Shown: piece after piece, positions 10,101 to 16,175 of the stretch
How the letters are laid out: each line of letters starts with the position of its first letter
Position numbering within the stretch: the stretch's first letter is position 1
Assembly: GCA_002104985.1 (NCBI GenBank)
Contig: MCGO01000402.1
Span: 1-16,831 of the forward strand
Origin: Rhizoclosmatium globosum
Lineage: Eukaryota; Chytridiomycota; Chytridiomycetes; Chytridiales; Chytriomycetaceae
DNA: 16,831 nucleotides
Direction: 5' to 3'
Notes under the pieces: model-generated
What the model was told of the DNA's origin: nothing
Databases searched by the model: none
Seen by the model: only the letters and a program-made list of their open reading frames with translations
Made by a program: the position numbers and the translations under genes

Positions 10101-10786
10101 ATCGCGCAAAGATACTGAACTTGAATTGGGCTGCTCGTCTCAACTCCTCAGGTGATGAAGGAAACTTGGCTGTTAAAGTTTTTCACTATGCTATTCAGCC
10201 TGCTAGAACACCTCACAAGAACTCACTCCCAAAGCTTGCCATGCAGAACTCACTCTGGAACCATCCAGAAATCAACAAGCCCCACCCGCAACTGCAACGT
10301 GCACCTCTTGCAGTCCAAGCAACACGACCTCTGCCTCTCCTGGAAAAGCAGAAGCTGAAGAAGCAAGCAATTGTGGACTTGGCTGATCCAAAACCTGGGG
10401 GAGTTGGGGATGCAATTGAAGTTACCATGTCTGATCGAGTCAGGCCCTTTCTGCAGCCCAAATCTGGAATTTCAAGAGAAGACCGGTGGCTCTTACTTCA
10501 GTGGACTCTAGGCGCAGTGACTCGTCATGAAGAATGCAAAAAATGTACTGATATGCTTACCAGGGCCCATGCTGCTACATGTTCTGGTGCTGACCTGTTG
10601 CTCAAGACTCTCCATGAAGACGTTCCACCACCACTCTGCAGGAGACACACTCGTATCGATGCTGTTCTGAACAAGTACCGCTCTGTTGCTCCAAGTAAAT
10701 CCACTGCCTATTCCAGCTGTCTGATTGCCATCAAGCTGATTCTCACCAAGTGCCGAGGACTTCAATGTTCTATACTCCAGAGTTAG
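7136..10786 (+). CDS. LINE ORF2: endonuclease / reverse transcriptase
   Basis: The 1216-residue enzyme nicks target DNA and copies the element RNA at the nick (target-primed reverse transcription). The endonuclease comes first: CANVNG near residue 5, LLETW, GDLNAR (140-145) and SDHRP (215-219), so the catalytic set looks complete. A low-complexity Ser-rich linker (about 280-400) holds a 90-bp duplication. The RT domain follows, with GKASGPDNIP, LDLKAAYD (712-719), GLLQGSTLSPILF and the active-site FADD (813-816). After the thumb, a CX2CX7HX3C knuckle sits at 1134-1149. No RNase H is seen. The reading frame is undamaged, so this copy may be recent. ATG 7136 overlaps the ORF1 stop. The stop TAG falls within a telomere-like TTAGG. 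Assignment to the APE-type LINE class is firm; the exact clade is not. Confidence 0.93.
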   Translation: MLIHCANVNGLAGKAEEIRRFNTQQQISITFLLETWLSPQSSIPFRPYLSNLITENLNQIAGGPRNTGGLLAFASPSIEPNSMRVLYEDKDQCYLALLVNDIILLAAYIAPSRADAKLQEILAKAEELSDGFQKQIIVFGDLNARLGEATGDSAINPRGRLLLEELVDSQLSIQKPISGKWTSFNRGGCGIPDIVLANFDVESVTVHELESLGGSDHRPITFKIPDRVDPDASTKQFTRWNIRKLSRLDQQQKYKDQLAVNVDTILRTIQTSLDSVRQQPGRTVGGHSNGGPSSNLLSVSPTGTDESLVSGGSRLGSNHTQSMNNSLNQGSSSSSSSSSNSHIAQGQASGSVRHEPGRTVGGHSNGGPSSNLLSVSPTGTDESLVMNGSSQPNANHIQHHVDQSWNAIKSWIEQAAETTIGTLVVHDRLPEDFWTDEMEATREAIIEAISELQDAITSERPSLTPAEIEARSKALTQSQRSYRVSLKQRRTKLFEDAVDNLAEPQNFSSFLRMTKNARARQTKSGCKLDPDAIDTHAQHFVSTFGGQPTGQVIPRGQPARLFNFKSTAQLVTEESVEATMKRLPLGKASGPDNIPAELIYYGGSAMVRVFTKFLTLVHKTSTIPSEWRNATIVPVYKNKGSPSDIAMHRPIALTCTGRRLYERVLLPELVHLAIATLDDTQAGFRPSRSTLDQVMVLHEILSGAKEAFAVLLDLKAAYDMVDRDILWKELETYFGVSAAAIQRLQDLFDKNQSMLVVAGKMSIPIPNARGLLQGSTLSPILFNFFIDPLCRRLKAIEMPTIAVHGVRVNRLLFADDTSLVASNTRDMAKLLKTCEDWSRDVGMQFAPQKCVVLGPPINRRDVALKMYGVDLPSETSALYLGVPFNSSGICWKEMVLARTTKAKQVIASLAPIGFNARGWAPAASARIYKAFIRPVMEYGLALYGHGMPANLLTYYERVQTMALRTLTSTPRNTSKVALMKLLQVEPMSYRAKILNLNWAARLNSSGDEGNLAVKVFHYAIQPARTPHKNSLPKLAMQNSLWNHPEINKPHPQLQRAPLAVQATRPLPLLEKQKLKKQAIVDLADPKPGGVGDAIEVTMSDRVRPFLQPKSGISREDRWLLLQWTLGAVTRHEECKKCTDMLTRAHAATCSGADLLLKTLHEDVPPPLCRRHTRIDAVLNKYRSVAPSKSTAYSSCLIAIKLILTKCRGLQCSILQS
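7973..8062 (+). repeat. 90-bp direct repeat, copy 1 (ORF2 linker)
   Basis: Identical over 90 bp to 8201-8290. The period is 228 bp, which is 76 codons, so the duplication keeps the ORF2 frame. The unit contains a complete double-hairpin motif. It lies between the endonuclease and RT domains, in a part likely to be disordered. Confidence 0.93.
7985..8058 (+). repeat. Double-hairpin motif C (in ORF2)
   Basis: GTGGGGGG leads into hairpin 1 (GGGCCAC, loop TCAAATG, GTGGCCC; 7990-8010, perfect 7 bp), then an A/T-rich spacer, then hairpin 2 (TGTCCC, loop CCACT, GGGACA; 8031-8047, perfect 6 bp), ending GATGAGTCTCT. The end resembles GATAAGTACC of motifs A and B. The codon frame across hairpin 2 differs from that in ORF1. 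Confidence 0.75.
8201..8290 (+). repeat. 90-bp direct repeat, copy 2 (ORF2 linker)
   Basis: Second copy of the 7973-8062 unit with no differences by eye. A Ser-run-encoding spacer (about 8120-8160) lies between the copies. The identity implies a recent duplication or gene conversion. Confidence 0.93.
8213..8286 (+). repeat. Double-hairpin motif D (in ORF2)
   Basis: The duplicate of motif C, shifted by 228 bp: hairpin 1 at 8218-8238 and hairpin 2 at 8259-8275, with the same stems and loops. Confidence 0.75.
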
Positions 10787-10797
10787 GAGAGTTAGGA
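10782..10797 (+). repeat. Degenerate telomere-like GTTAGGA pair at LINE 3' end
   Basis: GTTAGGA occurs at 10782-10788 and again at 10791-10797. The ORF2 stop codon (10784-10786) lies inside the first. The same GTTAGGA is found at the LINE 5' junction (4639-4645), so the pair may be decayed target telomere sequence or the element's own 3' end. The next 73 bases hold only an 11-bp direct repeat (GATGGTGTCGA at 10810 and 10823). Confidence 0.6.
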
Positions 10798-10870
10798 TCA
10801 ATACCCATAGATGGTGTCGACTGATGGTGTCGAAATTTATATTCTTTGATAGTTTAAAAACAAGGTAGGA

Positions 10871-11080
10871 AGTGCTGGTGTAGTTTAGTGGTTACACAGT
10901 TGGGGATAAGATCCAGACGCTCTCGGTTCGGACCCTGCGTGGTACTTTTTGCCAGTACACCCAAGCTCGCGTCTGCCTGGTGTCTGCCTGGTGTCTGGCT
11001 GGCGTCGAACCTGGTGTCTGTCATTTTGAAGATGGATCTGTTGTTATGTAAAGCCTTGTCGATACACAAATTTCTGGATA
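10871..11080 (+). repeat. tRNA-derived SINE-like monomer 1
   Basis: The head carries a Pol III box A-like TAGTTTAGTGG (10881-10891) and box B GGTTCGGACCC (10925-10935), followed shortly by a T-run terminator (about 10945). A tail of about 130 bp follows, containing TGTCTGCCTGG repeats. The cloverleaf cannot be folded properly, so this is not a functional tRNA gene. The tail is nearly identical to that of monomer 2 at an exact offset of 210 bp. Confidence 0.75.
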
Positions 11081-11291
11081 TCAAAAGGTTTAGCTCAGTG
11101 GGTAATAGCTTGGGCGCAAGATCTGAACGCTCTCGGTTCGGACCCTACGCGTTCCTTTTTGCCAGTACGCCCAAGCTCGCGTCTGCCTGGTGTCTGCCTG
11201 GTGTCTGGCTGGCGTCGAACCTGGTGTCTGTCATTTTGAAGATGGATCTGTTGTTATGTAAAGCCTTGTCGATACACAAATTTCTGCATAT
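11081..11291 (+). repeat. tRNA-derived SINE-like monomer 2
   Basis: Box A TAGCTCAGTGG at 11091-11101 and box B GGTTCGGACCC at 11135-11145, a spacing typical of tRNA-type promoters, then CTTTTT. The tail matches monomer 1 down to CACAAATTTCTG, and the monomer is cut at 11291 by the LTR element. Its continuation, monomer 3, resumes at 14834. Confidence 0.78.
11287..11291 (+). repeat. Target site duplication CATAT, left
   Basis: CATAT directly precedes the TG of the 5' LTR and is repeated perfectly right after the 3' LTR (14829-14833). A 5-bp duplication is normal for Ty3-type integrases. Confidence 0.93.
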
Positions 11292-11511
11292 TGTAACGGA
11301 ATATGCTCCAATTCCCCTTCCGACTCTTTCCGGCTCCTTCGGAATCTACCGGCTCTTATCTTCTCATTTCAAATTGACAACACACAATTTATCTTTCTTT
11401 TCTAGAACATTCTTTACTTTATTTACGACTATATAAGCAGTTCCTTTTTCATTTCAATACAATAAGAATCTTCTTCCGCTATCTTCCGCAATCCGACCCT
11501 ATTCCCTATCA
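11292..11511 (+). repeat. 5' LTR
   Basis: Starts TGTAACGG and ends CCCTATCA, 220 bp. Differs from the 3' LTR by three substitutions (near 11452, 11475 and 11487). It includes the promoter TATATAAG at 11430-11437. Confidence 0.96.
11430..11437 (+). promoter_or_regulatory. TATA box in 5' LTR
   Basis: TATATAAG lies about 80 bp before the LTR end, a typical place for the U3 promoter of an LTR retrotransposon; transcription would start about 30 bp downstream. The same motif recurs at 14747-14754 in the 3' LTR. Confidence 0.6.
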
Positions 11512-11513
11512 TT

Positions 11514-11530
11514 TGGTAGCACCGGAGGTT
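11514..11530 (+). promoter_or_regulatory. Primer-binding site, probably initiator tRNA-Met
   Basis: TGGTAGCACCGGAGG starts two bases after the LTR. It would pair with a tRNA ending CGGTGCTACCA, whose 5' acceptor strand would read AGCACCG. This is close to the AGCGCCG of yeast initiator tRNA-Met, the primer used by many fungal LTR elements. The primer identity is inferred. Confidence 0.65.
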
Positions 11531-11598
11531 TCCCTTGTTACAAGACTACCTCTTATCGCTCTTCTGCGTCCTCCAACGCTGCAGAACTTGACACCAAG

Positions 11599-11823
11599 AT
11601 GTCTCCACATACTACTGCTCAAAGAATGGCCGAATCCATTGACGCTGTCCCGTCTACTGTGCCACCAACTACTGGTCCTCATCTGAACAAACTATTCCAA
11701 GTCTTCCATGGACTTCATAAGACCAAGTGCTTACTACGCTACTCTACTACTGCTCCTCTTTGCTCTACTACTGTTACTCTGGATGCTCCATATGTTCACG
11801 TTCATAGTGCCGCCCAGCACTAA
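11599..11823 (+). pseudogene. Probable Gag remnant
   Basis: A 74-codon ORF from ATG 11599 in the place of gag. It is rich in Thr, Ser and Pro and has no capsid or zinc-knuckle motif. A normal gag would need several hundred codons; here only about 400 bp lie between the primer site and the protease. I infer a large internal deletion leaving the 5' end of gag and some shifted sequence. It could instead be non-coding leader. Confidence 0.4.
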
Positions 11824-11911
11824 CGTTTGTTGCTACTCCTCTTCAACAAACTGTCTGACTCTTTGACTACTGATGACCCTGCTTTTCTGTCTCAAATTAT
11901 GGATGAATTGA

Positions 11912-14179
11912 ATGAAACCCACGAACCTCTCTATTCCGTCAAGGCCCACCATTCCAATCGCTTTACCAACAAGCCCGGCCTTTCTTATTTGCCAAGCCAC
12001 CGCCAACGGCTCTCCAGTCTCCGTCCTTATCGATTCCGGCGCCTTTCCCAGCTTTATCCGTGCCGACCTTCCGTTCCTGAAAGACCTTCCTCTTGCGTCC
12101 CAAGACTGTAAAATCAAGTTAGCTGACAAGTCCATCGTTCAAGGACAACGTACCGTCCCTATCGACCTCCAGATCCACGGCACCAACTTCCACGATTCGA
12201 GATCCTTTACCGCCGTTCCAGATCTTGCTTACGACATCATCCTAGGCAAAGATTGGTTAAATGATTACAATCCTGATATTGACTGGCCTACCAATACGAT
12301 TACTATTGGCCTTCACCAATGGTCCTGCACGCTTCCACGTCCGATTCCTGAATTGCTTTCTGTTAGCCAGTTCTGTTCCTTGCTCAAGAAACTCACCGCC
12401 GAAGACTTCCTTGGTCTCGTTATCGCCAAGCCTATCGATGATCCCGATGCCGACGCTTCTTTCAAGCCTACTACTGCTTCCAGTGACGACGCCGATACCA
12501 TCGCGCGCTCCAAGTTATCTCCTGAAGTCCTTGCTATTATTGATAAGTATCCCGAAGTCTTCTCGCCATATGAAGGCTTACCTCCAGTCCGTCCGACCGA
12601 CATGCGCATTGATACCGATCCTGCCGCCGACAAGAACCCGCCGCACCGTCCTATCTATCCTATGAATGAAGAGGAACTTAGAACCCTCCAAGAAGAAATC
12701 GCTTACCTTCTCAAGCACGGCCGCATCCGCAACTCCATATCTCCATACGGCGCTCCTATCTTCTTCGTGAAACAGAAAGACAAGTTACGGTTAGTATTCG
12801 ACTACCGTGCCCTCAACAAGCTTACCGTTAAGAACCGCGCTCCTCTTCCAAGTATCCTCGAGTCCCTCGATCGCCTCGTCCGCGCCCGCTACTACTCCAA
12901 GCTCGACCTCGCTTCTGGCTACCACCAGTTCCGCATCCGTGAAGCCGACATCCACAAGACTGCTTTCCGCACCAAGTACGGCCATTTCGAATGGGTTGTC
13001 ATCCCCTTTGGCCTCGCCAACGCTCCTGCTGTGTTTCAAAGTACACTTAATACGATTTTCCGAGACTTCATAGACCTGTTCCTCACCGTGTATATCGACG
13101 ACCTCCTCATATTCTCCGAGACTCTTGAAGACCACTACCGCCATATTGACCTCGTCCTCCAGCGCCTAAAAGAAAACAAGTTACATGCACGATTAAGAAA
13201 ATGCTCGTTCCTGAAAGAAGAGCTCGATTACCTCGGCTACTACATCTCCAAGGGTTCCATCTCCGTCCTTCCGTCCCGCACGTCCGCCATCGCCGACTTT
13301 GAAGAACCAACGTCCTACTCCGAGCTCCGCAGTTTCCTCGGACTTGCCAATACTGTCCACCGCTTTGTTCACCGCCACGCCGCGCTCCTAGCTCCGTTAT
13401 TCGATCTCCTCCGCGACCACAAGACAGTTCCATTCGAGTCTAAATGGAATGATCTAGCCCGCTCTCAGTTCAAGAAAGTAAAAGAAACGCTTACCAAGCC
13501 CGATATGCTTGCGATGTTTGATCCGTCCAAGCCCATCCATCTCTACACCGATTGGTCCGAACGCGCCCTCTCCGGTTACATCGCTCAGCCCGACGACAAG
13601 AAGATCGATCAGCCAATTGCCTATTTTTCAAGAAAATGTAAGCCCGAAGAATCCAAGTACCATCCATATATGGGAGAAATCCTCGCTCTCGTTGAATCGC
13701 TACGCCATTTCCGTAACTACATCTACGGCTCCAATCAAGTCTACACTTTCACCGACCACCAGTCGCTCCGCCACATCCTGTCCCAGCCCAAGCTCCGCCC
13801 TGTCCACCATCGTTGGCTTGCTGACATCCTTTCCTACGATTTCCAGATCCAGTGGACACCGGGGGAGTGGAATACTGTTGCTGACGCTCTCTCCCGCCGT
13901 CGCTTCGCTCTCAAAGCCTCTGTTCAAGTCAACCTCGCTCCAAACGCCACTCATTCCACGCTCCAGCTTCCTGAAGTCTTCCATCTCAATACGACCCAGC
14001 TCCAAGTCACTGACGCCATCCTAGCTCACTCATCAACATCAACCTCTCCGTCGACACTCCGCTCTCACTTCGCGACCTTCGTACCACGTACCAAGTCGTC
14101 AAGGACAACATTCGCGACGCTCAAGACCGCCAAGCCGTCATCGCCAATCGCCGTCGACTCCAATCACCATTCCAAGTAG
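11912..14179 (+). pseudogene. Ty3-type Pol: protease, reverse transcriptase, RNase H; integrase lost
   Basis: The open frame encodes an aspartic protease (DSGA at residues 41-44), then RT with RLVFDYRALNK (about 292-302), PFGLANAPAVFQ and the active-site YIDD (394-397), then RNase H with the acidic set D547, E589, D615 and D658. All these look intact. After ADALSR, about 100 residues of Ser/Thr-rich linker follow. Near 14015-14050 the true reading frame changes, and the last 45 or so codons of this ORF are out of frame with the integrase tail that follows. The protein would act in cytoplasmic particles to mature Gag and copy the RNA. The start at ATG 11912 is arbitrary, because Gag-Pol fusion or frameshifting would normally deliver it. 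Confidence 0.9.
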
Positions 14180-14580
14180 GAGACCTAGTATTGGTTTTGT
14201 TAAAGGATTTTAAGCCACCCAACTTACGTCAACGTCCCTCCGAAAAGCTCGCCGACCAGTACTCCGGTCCATACAAGATCCTCGAACTCATTGGTCCCGC
14301 TCCTTCCTGTCGCCTCGATATCCCGTCCGATTGGGGTGTTCATCCAGTTTTCCACCCTGAGAAACTTCGCCCCTACTATTTTGACCAAGCAAAGCATCCC
14401 CTTGATGCGCAGCCCATTCAAGTTCGATCAATTGAAAGGGTTCTCCATTCGCGAATTCTCGATGGTAAACAACAAGTTCTTATTAAATGGAAAGACCACC
14501 ACCCAGTTTTTAATTGCTGGCTCGACGCAACACCAAGCCTCCTCCAACGAATCAAGAACGATCAAGAATTGTCGCAATAA
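14014..14580 (+). pseudogene. Integrase C-terminal fragment with chromodomain
   Basis: The plus frame open from 14014 gives an AQDRQ helix, then FQVGDLVLV and the GPY/F module (SGPYKILELIG), then a chromodomain (IERVLHSR...LIKWKDHH...CWLDATPSLL) before the stop at 14578-14580. These are the parts that direct Ty3-type integrases to chromatin. The HHCC zinc finger and D,D35E catalytic core that should come before them are absent: only a short linker lies between RNase H and this segment, and the frame shifts at the join. So a deletion of roughly a kilobase is inferred. Confidence 0.85.
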
Positions 14581-14597
14581 TTTTCATCGCTACGCTC

Positions 14598-14608
14598 TTG
14601 GAGGCGGG
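14598..14608 (+). promoter_or_regulatory. Polypurine tract
   Basis: TTGGAGGCGGG immediately precedes the 3' LTR, where plus-strand DNA synthesis is primed. It is short and interrupted by a C, so recognition rests mainly on position. Confidence 0.5.
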
Positions 14609-14828
14609 TGTAACGGAATATGCTCCAATTCCCCTTCCGACTCTTTCCGGCTCCTTCGGAATCTACCGGCTCTTATCTTCTCATTTCAAATTGACAACAC
14701 ACAATTTATCTTTCTTTTCTAGAACATTCTTTACTTTATTTACGACTATATAAGCAGTTCCTTTTTCATATCAATACAATAAGAATCTTCTTTCGCTATC
14801 TTCTGCAATCCGACCCTATTCCCTATCA
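14609..14828 (+). repeat. 3' LTR
   Basis: 220 bp, TG...CA, collinear with the 5' LTR with three substitutions in the last third. The TATA motif lies at 14747-14754. Confidence 0.96.
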
Positions 14829-14833
14829 CATAT
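14829..14833 (+). repeat. Target site duplication CATAT, right
   Basis: A perfect copy of 11287-11291. The SINE resumes directly after it. Confidence 0.93.
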
Positions 14834-14935
14834 CAAAAGGTTTGGCTTAATGGGTAAGAGTTTGTACGTAAGATATTAATGCGCTCGGTTCGAACCCATC
14901 TGTTTACTTTTTTGCCTGTACGCCACAAAAGATGT
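14834..14935 (+). repeat. tRNA-derived SINE-like monomer 3 (head)
   Basis: Begins CAAAAGGTTTGGC, matching monomer 2. Box A is TGGCTTAATGG (14843-14853) and box B is the consensus GGTTCGAACCC (14887-14897), followed by a T6 run at about 14908. With the LTR element and one CATAT removed, its box A falls exactly 210 bp after that of monomer 2. The match to the other monomers ends near GTACGCCA; the usual tail is absent. Confidence 0.75.
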
Positions 14936-14939
14936 TGCT

Positions 14940-14997
14940 TAGTGAGCAAGAAGTTGGGTGTAGGGTTAAACCCCTAGTGAGCAAGAAGTTGGGTGTA
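14940..14997 (+). repeat. 23-bp direct repeat around a telomere-like motif
   Basis: The 23-bp unit starting TAGTGAGCAAG occurs at 14940-14962 and 14975-14997. Between the copies is TAGGGTTA followed by AACCCCT. A box B-like GGTTCAGTGCC follows near 15015, so this could be part of another decayed tRNA-headed repeat. Identity is uncertain. Confidence 0.6.
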
Positions 14998-15089
14998 TGA
15001 CCAGATGGCTCTGGGTTCAGTGCCCAGCCTCAGAATGACATCCTATTATTTTGGACTTTTCTAATAAACTATTTAACAGTATTACAGTT

Positions 15090-15543
15090 TTAATTATATC
15101 GTTTAGATTTCATGAATACTAAATTTGCGGTTTTTGAATTATACTGATGACCTATATTCTTTGGATGGAATACCTTTAAAAATTGCATTGTATCCCCATC
15201 TGAGCCAGGACAATTTTTAAGGCTAAAACTTGTCCAGACAGTATTGGTGGGATTGAGGTCTCCACATGGTAACACTTCAAGTCTTTCTCTGGCTTCAGTT
15301 AACAGCTTTGTCTTGAATCTATCTTTAGCAGCTTGACCTTCAGCATGTGAACCAAAAATAATAATGGATTGAAAACTTTGAAGATACAATACAAGCTCTC
15401 CAAAGTAACCTGCCAAGCAGCTGAGTTTAGTCCCTTTTGTTCCAATCAGTCTGTTGATGTCAGCAATGTCAAAGTTGACAAATCTTCTCAGCTTCTCTTC
15501 ATAGTTTCTAACATTGGCAACACTGTTACTTTTCACCACATAG
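15090..15543 (-). pseudogene. 3' fragment of a paralogue of the unknown gene at 590-3615
   Basis: About 150 codons aligning with the C-terminus of the 973-aa protein, at roughly 40-45% identity by eye. Shared blocks are RF-NFD, SFQSIII-GS, a Lys/Arg-rich helix and EVLPCGDL-P-N-VW, followed by MQFL. The normal 3' end and stop (15090-15092) are present. Reading starts abruptly at about 15541, where coding sequence gives way to telomere repeat, with no start codon or upstream exon. The remaining frame has no stop, so truncation was a single event at its 5' side. The modest identity shows an old, diverged family member and not a copy of the intact gene in this window. Confidence 0.88.
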
Positions 15544-15559
15544 TAGGGTTAGGGTTAGG
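15544..15559 (+). repeat. Interstitial telomere tract, left of LINE fragment
   Basis: TAGGGTTAGGGTTAGG abuts the broken gene on the left and the LINE fragment on the right. The G-strand is on the plus strand, as at 4622-4644. Confidence 0.92.
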
Positions 15560-15861
15560 TCCCCTTCAACTCTTCAGGAATCTGCTGGAAAGAGATGGTA
15601 TTGGCAAGAACTACTAAAGCCAAACAGGTCATTGCTTCTCTTGCTCCCATTGGATTCAATGCCAGAGGTTGGGCCCCTGCTGCTTCAGCCAGAATCTACA
15701 AGGCTTTCATCCGTCCTGTCATGGAGTATGGTCTTGCTCTCTATGGTCATGGCATGGCAGCCAATCTGTTGACCTACTATGAGCGAGTCCAAACTTTGGC
15801 ACTGCGAACATTGACATCGACTCCAAGAAACACCTCCAAGGTTGCTCTCATGAAGTTACTC
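15560..15861 (+). mobile_element. 302-bp internal LINE fragment, truncated at both ends
   Basis: Collinear with 9780-10081 of the LINE ORF2 (just after the RT active site), without indels and with seven substitutions by eye (about 98% identity). The frame stays open, and only two residues differ (a Pro to Ala and a Met to Leu). Loss of the 5' side is normal for LINEs; loss of the 3' side is not, because reverse transcription starts there. Telomere repeats sit at both ends. Confidence 0.95.
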
Positions 15862-15862
15862 A

Positions 15863-15901
15863 GGGGTTAGGGTTCTATACTGTTGGATTAGGTTGATTAG
15901 G
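15863..15901 (+). repeat. Interstitial telomere tract, right of LINE fragment
   Basis: GGGGTTAGGGTT (15863-15874) is followed by degenerate units GGATTAGG and GATTAGGA. It directly follows the truncated LINE slice. Confidence 0.82.
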
Positions 15902-15910
15902 ATGAGTCAC

Positions 15911-16046
15911 CCACTGTCCTCCTGCACAGGACACCAGGACACTGTCCTCCTGCACAGGACACTGTCCTCAGGTGGCCCAGGGTTTGAACCTGTACCCTAA
16001 GGGTGAGATGCTGGATCCTTACCAGCTGAGCTAAAAAGTGTTTTTC
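15911..16046 (-). repeat. tRNA-headed SINE-like insertion
   Basis: On the minus strand, box A is TAGCTCAGCTGG (16033-16022) and box B is GGTTCAAACCC (15990-15980). No sound cloverleaf forms, so it is not a tRNA gene. The 3' part (left) holds a 28-bp tandem unit with a 22-bp core repeated at 15913-15934 and 15941-15962. The core contains an inverted pair GTCCT...AGGAC. Flanks ATGAGTCAC (15902-15910) and ATGACTCAC (16048-16056) could be a target duplication with one mismatch. It is a different family from the 210-bp monomers. Confidence 0.62.
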
Positions 16047-16056
16047 TATGACTCAC

Positions 16057-16175
16057 TTGTAGGTAATAATAGATAACCTACTATGTTTTTTTATAAATCT
16101 GTTGTCATATAACTTATATCTTCTGACTAGTTGTTTGCTGTTCTGTATCTTCATTTATCCTATCAACCATGTAAT
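16057..16175. other. A/T-rich spacer, nothing recognised
   Basis: Unique-looking A/T-rich sequence between the SINE-like insert and the third minisatellite array. I see no ORF, repeat or motif in it. Confidence 0.6.

Larger units (their letters stand above)
4645..10797 (+). mobile_element. Non-LTR retrotransposon (LINE, APE-endonuclease type) inserted in telomere repeats
   Basis: A nearly complete two-ORF LINE: a short 5' leader (4645-4677), ORF1 (4678-7142, one frame break) and ORF2 (7136-10786). The 5' junction is TTAGGG repeat followed by ATAAATTG. At the 3' end there is no usual 3' UTR or poly-A tail: the final codons run into GTTAGGAGAGTTAGGA, with the ORF2 stop inside the first TTAGG. 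Both flanks are therefore telomere-like, which suggests target choice or capture at telomeres, as known for TRAS/SART elements of insects. The clade is inferred from domains (APE endonuclease, RT, CCHC, no RNase H seen). A 302-bp piece about 98% identical occurs at 15560-15861. The exact 5' and 3' ends are uncertain by several bases. Confidence 0.85.
11292..14828 (+). mobile_element. Ty3-type chromodomain LTR retrotransposon, internally deleted
   Basis: A 3537-bp element bounded by 220-bp LTRs (TG...CA) and a CATAT duplication. It holds a primer-binding site, a remnant of Gag, protease, reverse transcriptase, RNase H, then only the C-terminal part of integrase with a chromodomain, and a purine tract before the 3' LTR. 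The order PR-RT-RH-IN and the chromodomain place it with the fungal chromoviruses. Gag capsid and knuckle and the integrase HHCC and DDE core are missing, so it can move only with help from another copy. The two LTRs differ at three positions by eye, suggesting a fairly recent insertion. Its codons favour C in third positions, unlike the surrounding LINE and gene. It interrupts the 210-bp SINE register. Confidence 0.95.

Noticed and set aside
10871..11150. Functional tRNA genes
   Set aside because: Box A and box B are present, but the acceptor, D and anticodon stems do not pair, and the units are tandem with long shared tails.
12791..13433. Minus-strand ORFs across the Ty3 Pol region
   Set aside because: They are shadows of the C-rich codons of Pol in opposite frames, without any domain signal.
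15595..15870. A separate small gene of 91 codons
   Set aside because: It is the open frame of the LINE ORF2 slice, and its end reads into telomere repeat.
15960..16040. A tRNA gene on the minus strand
   Set aside because: Good boxes A and B but no proper acceptor stem or anticodon arm; better read as a SINE head.
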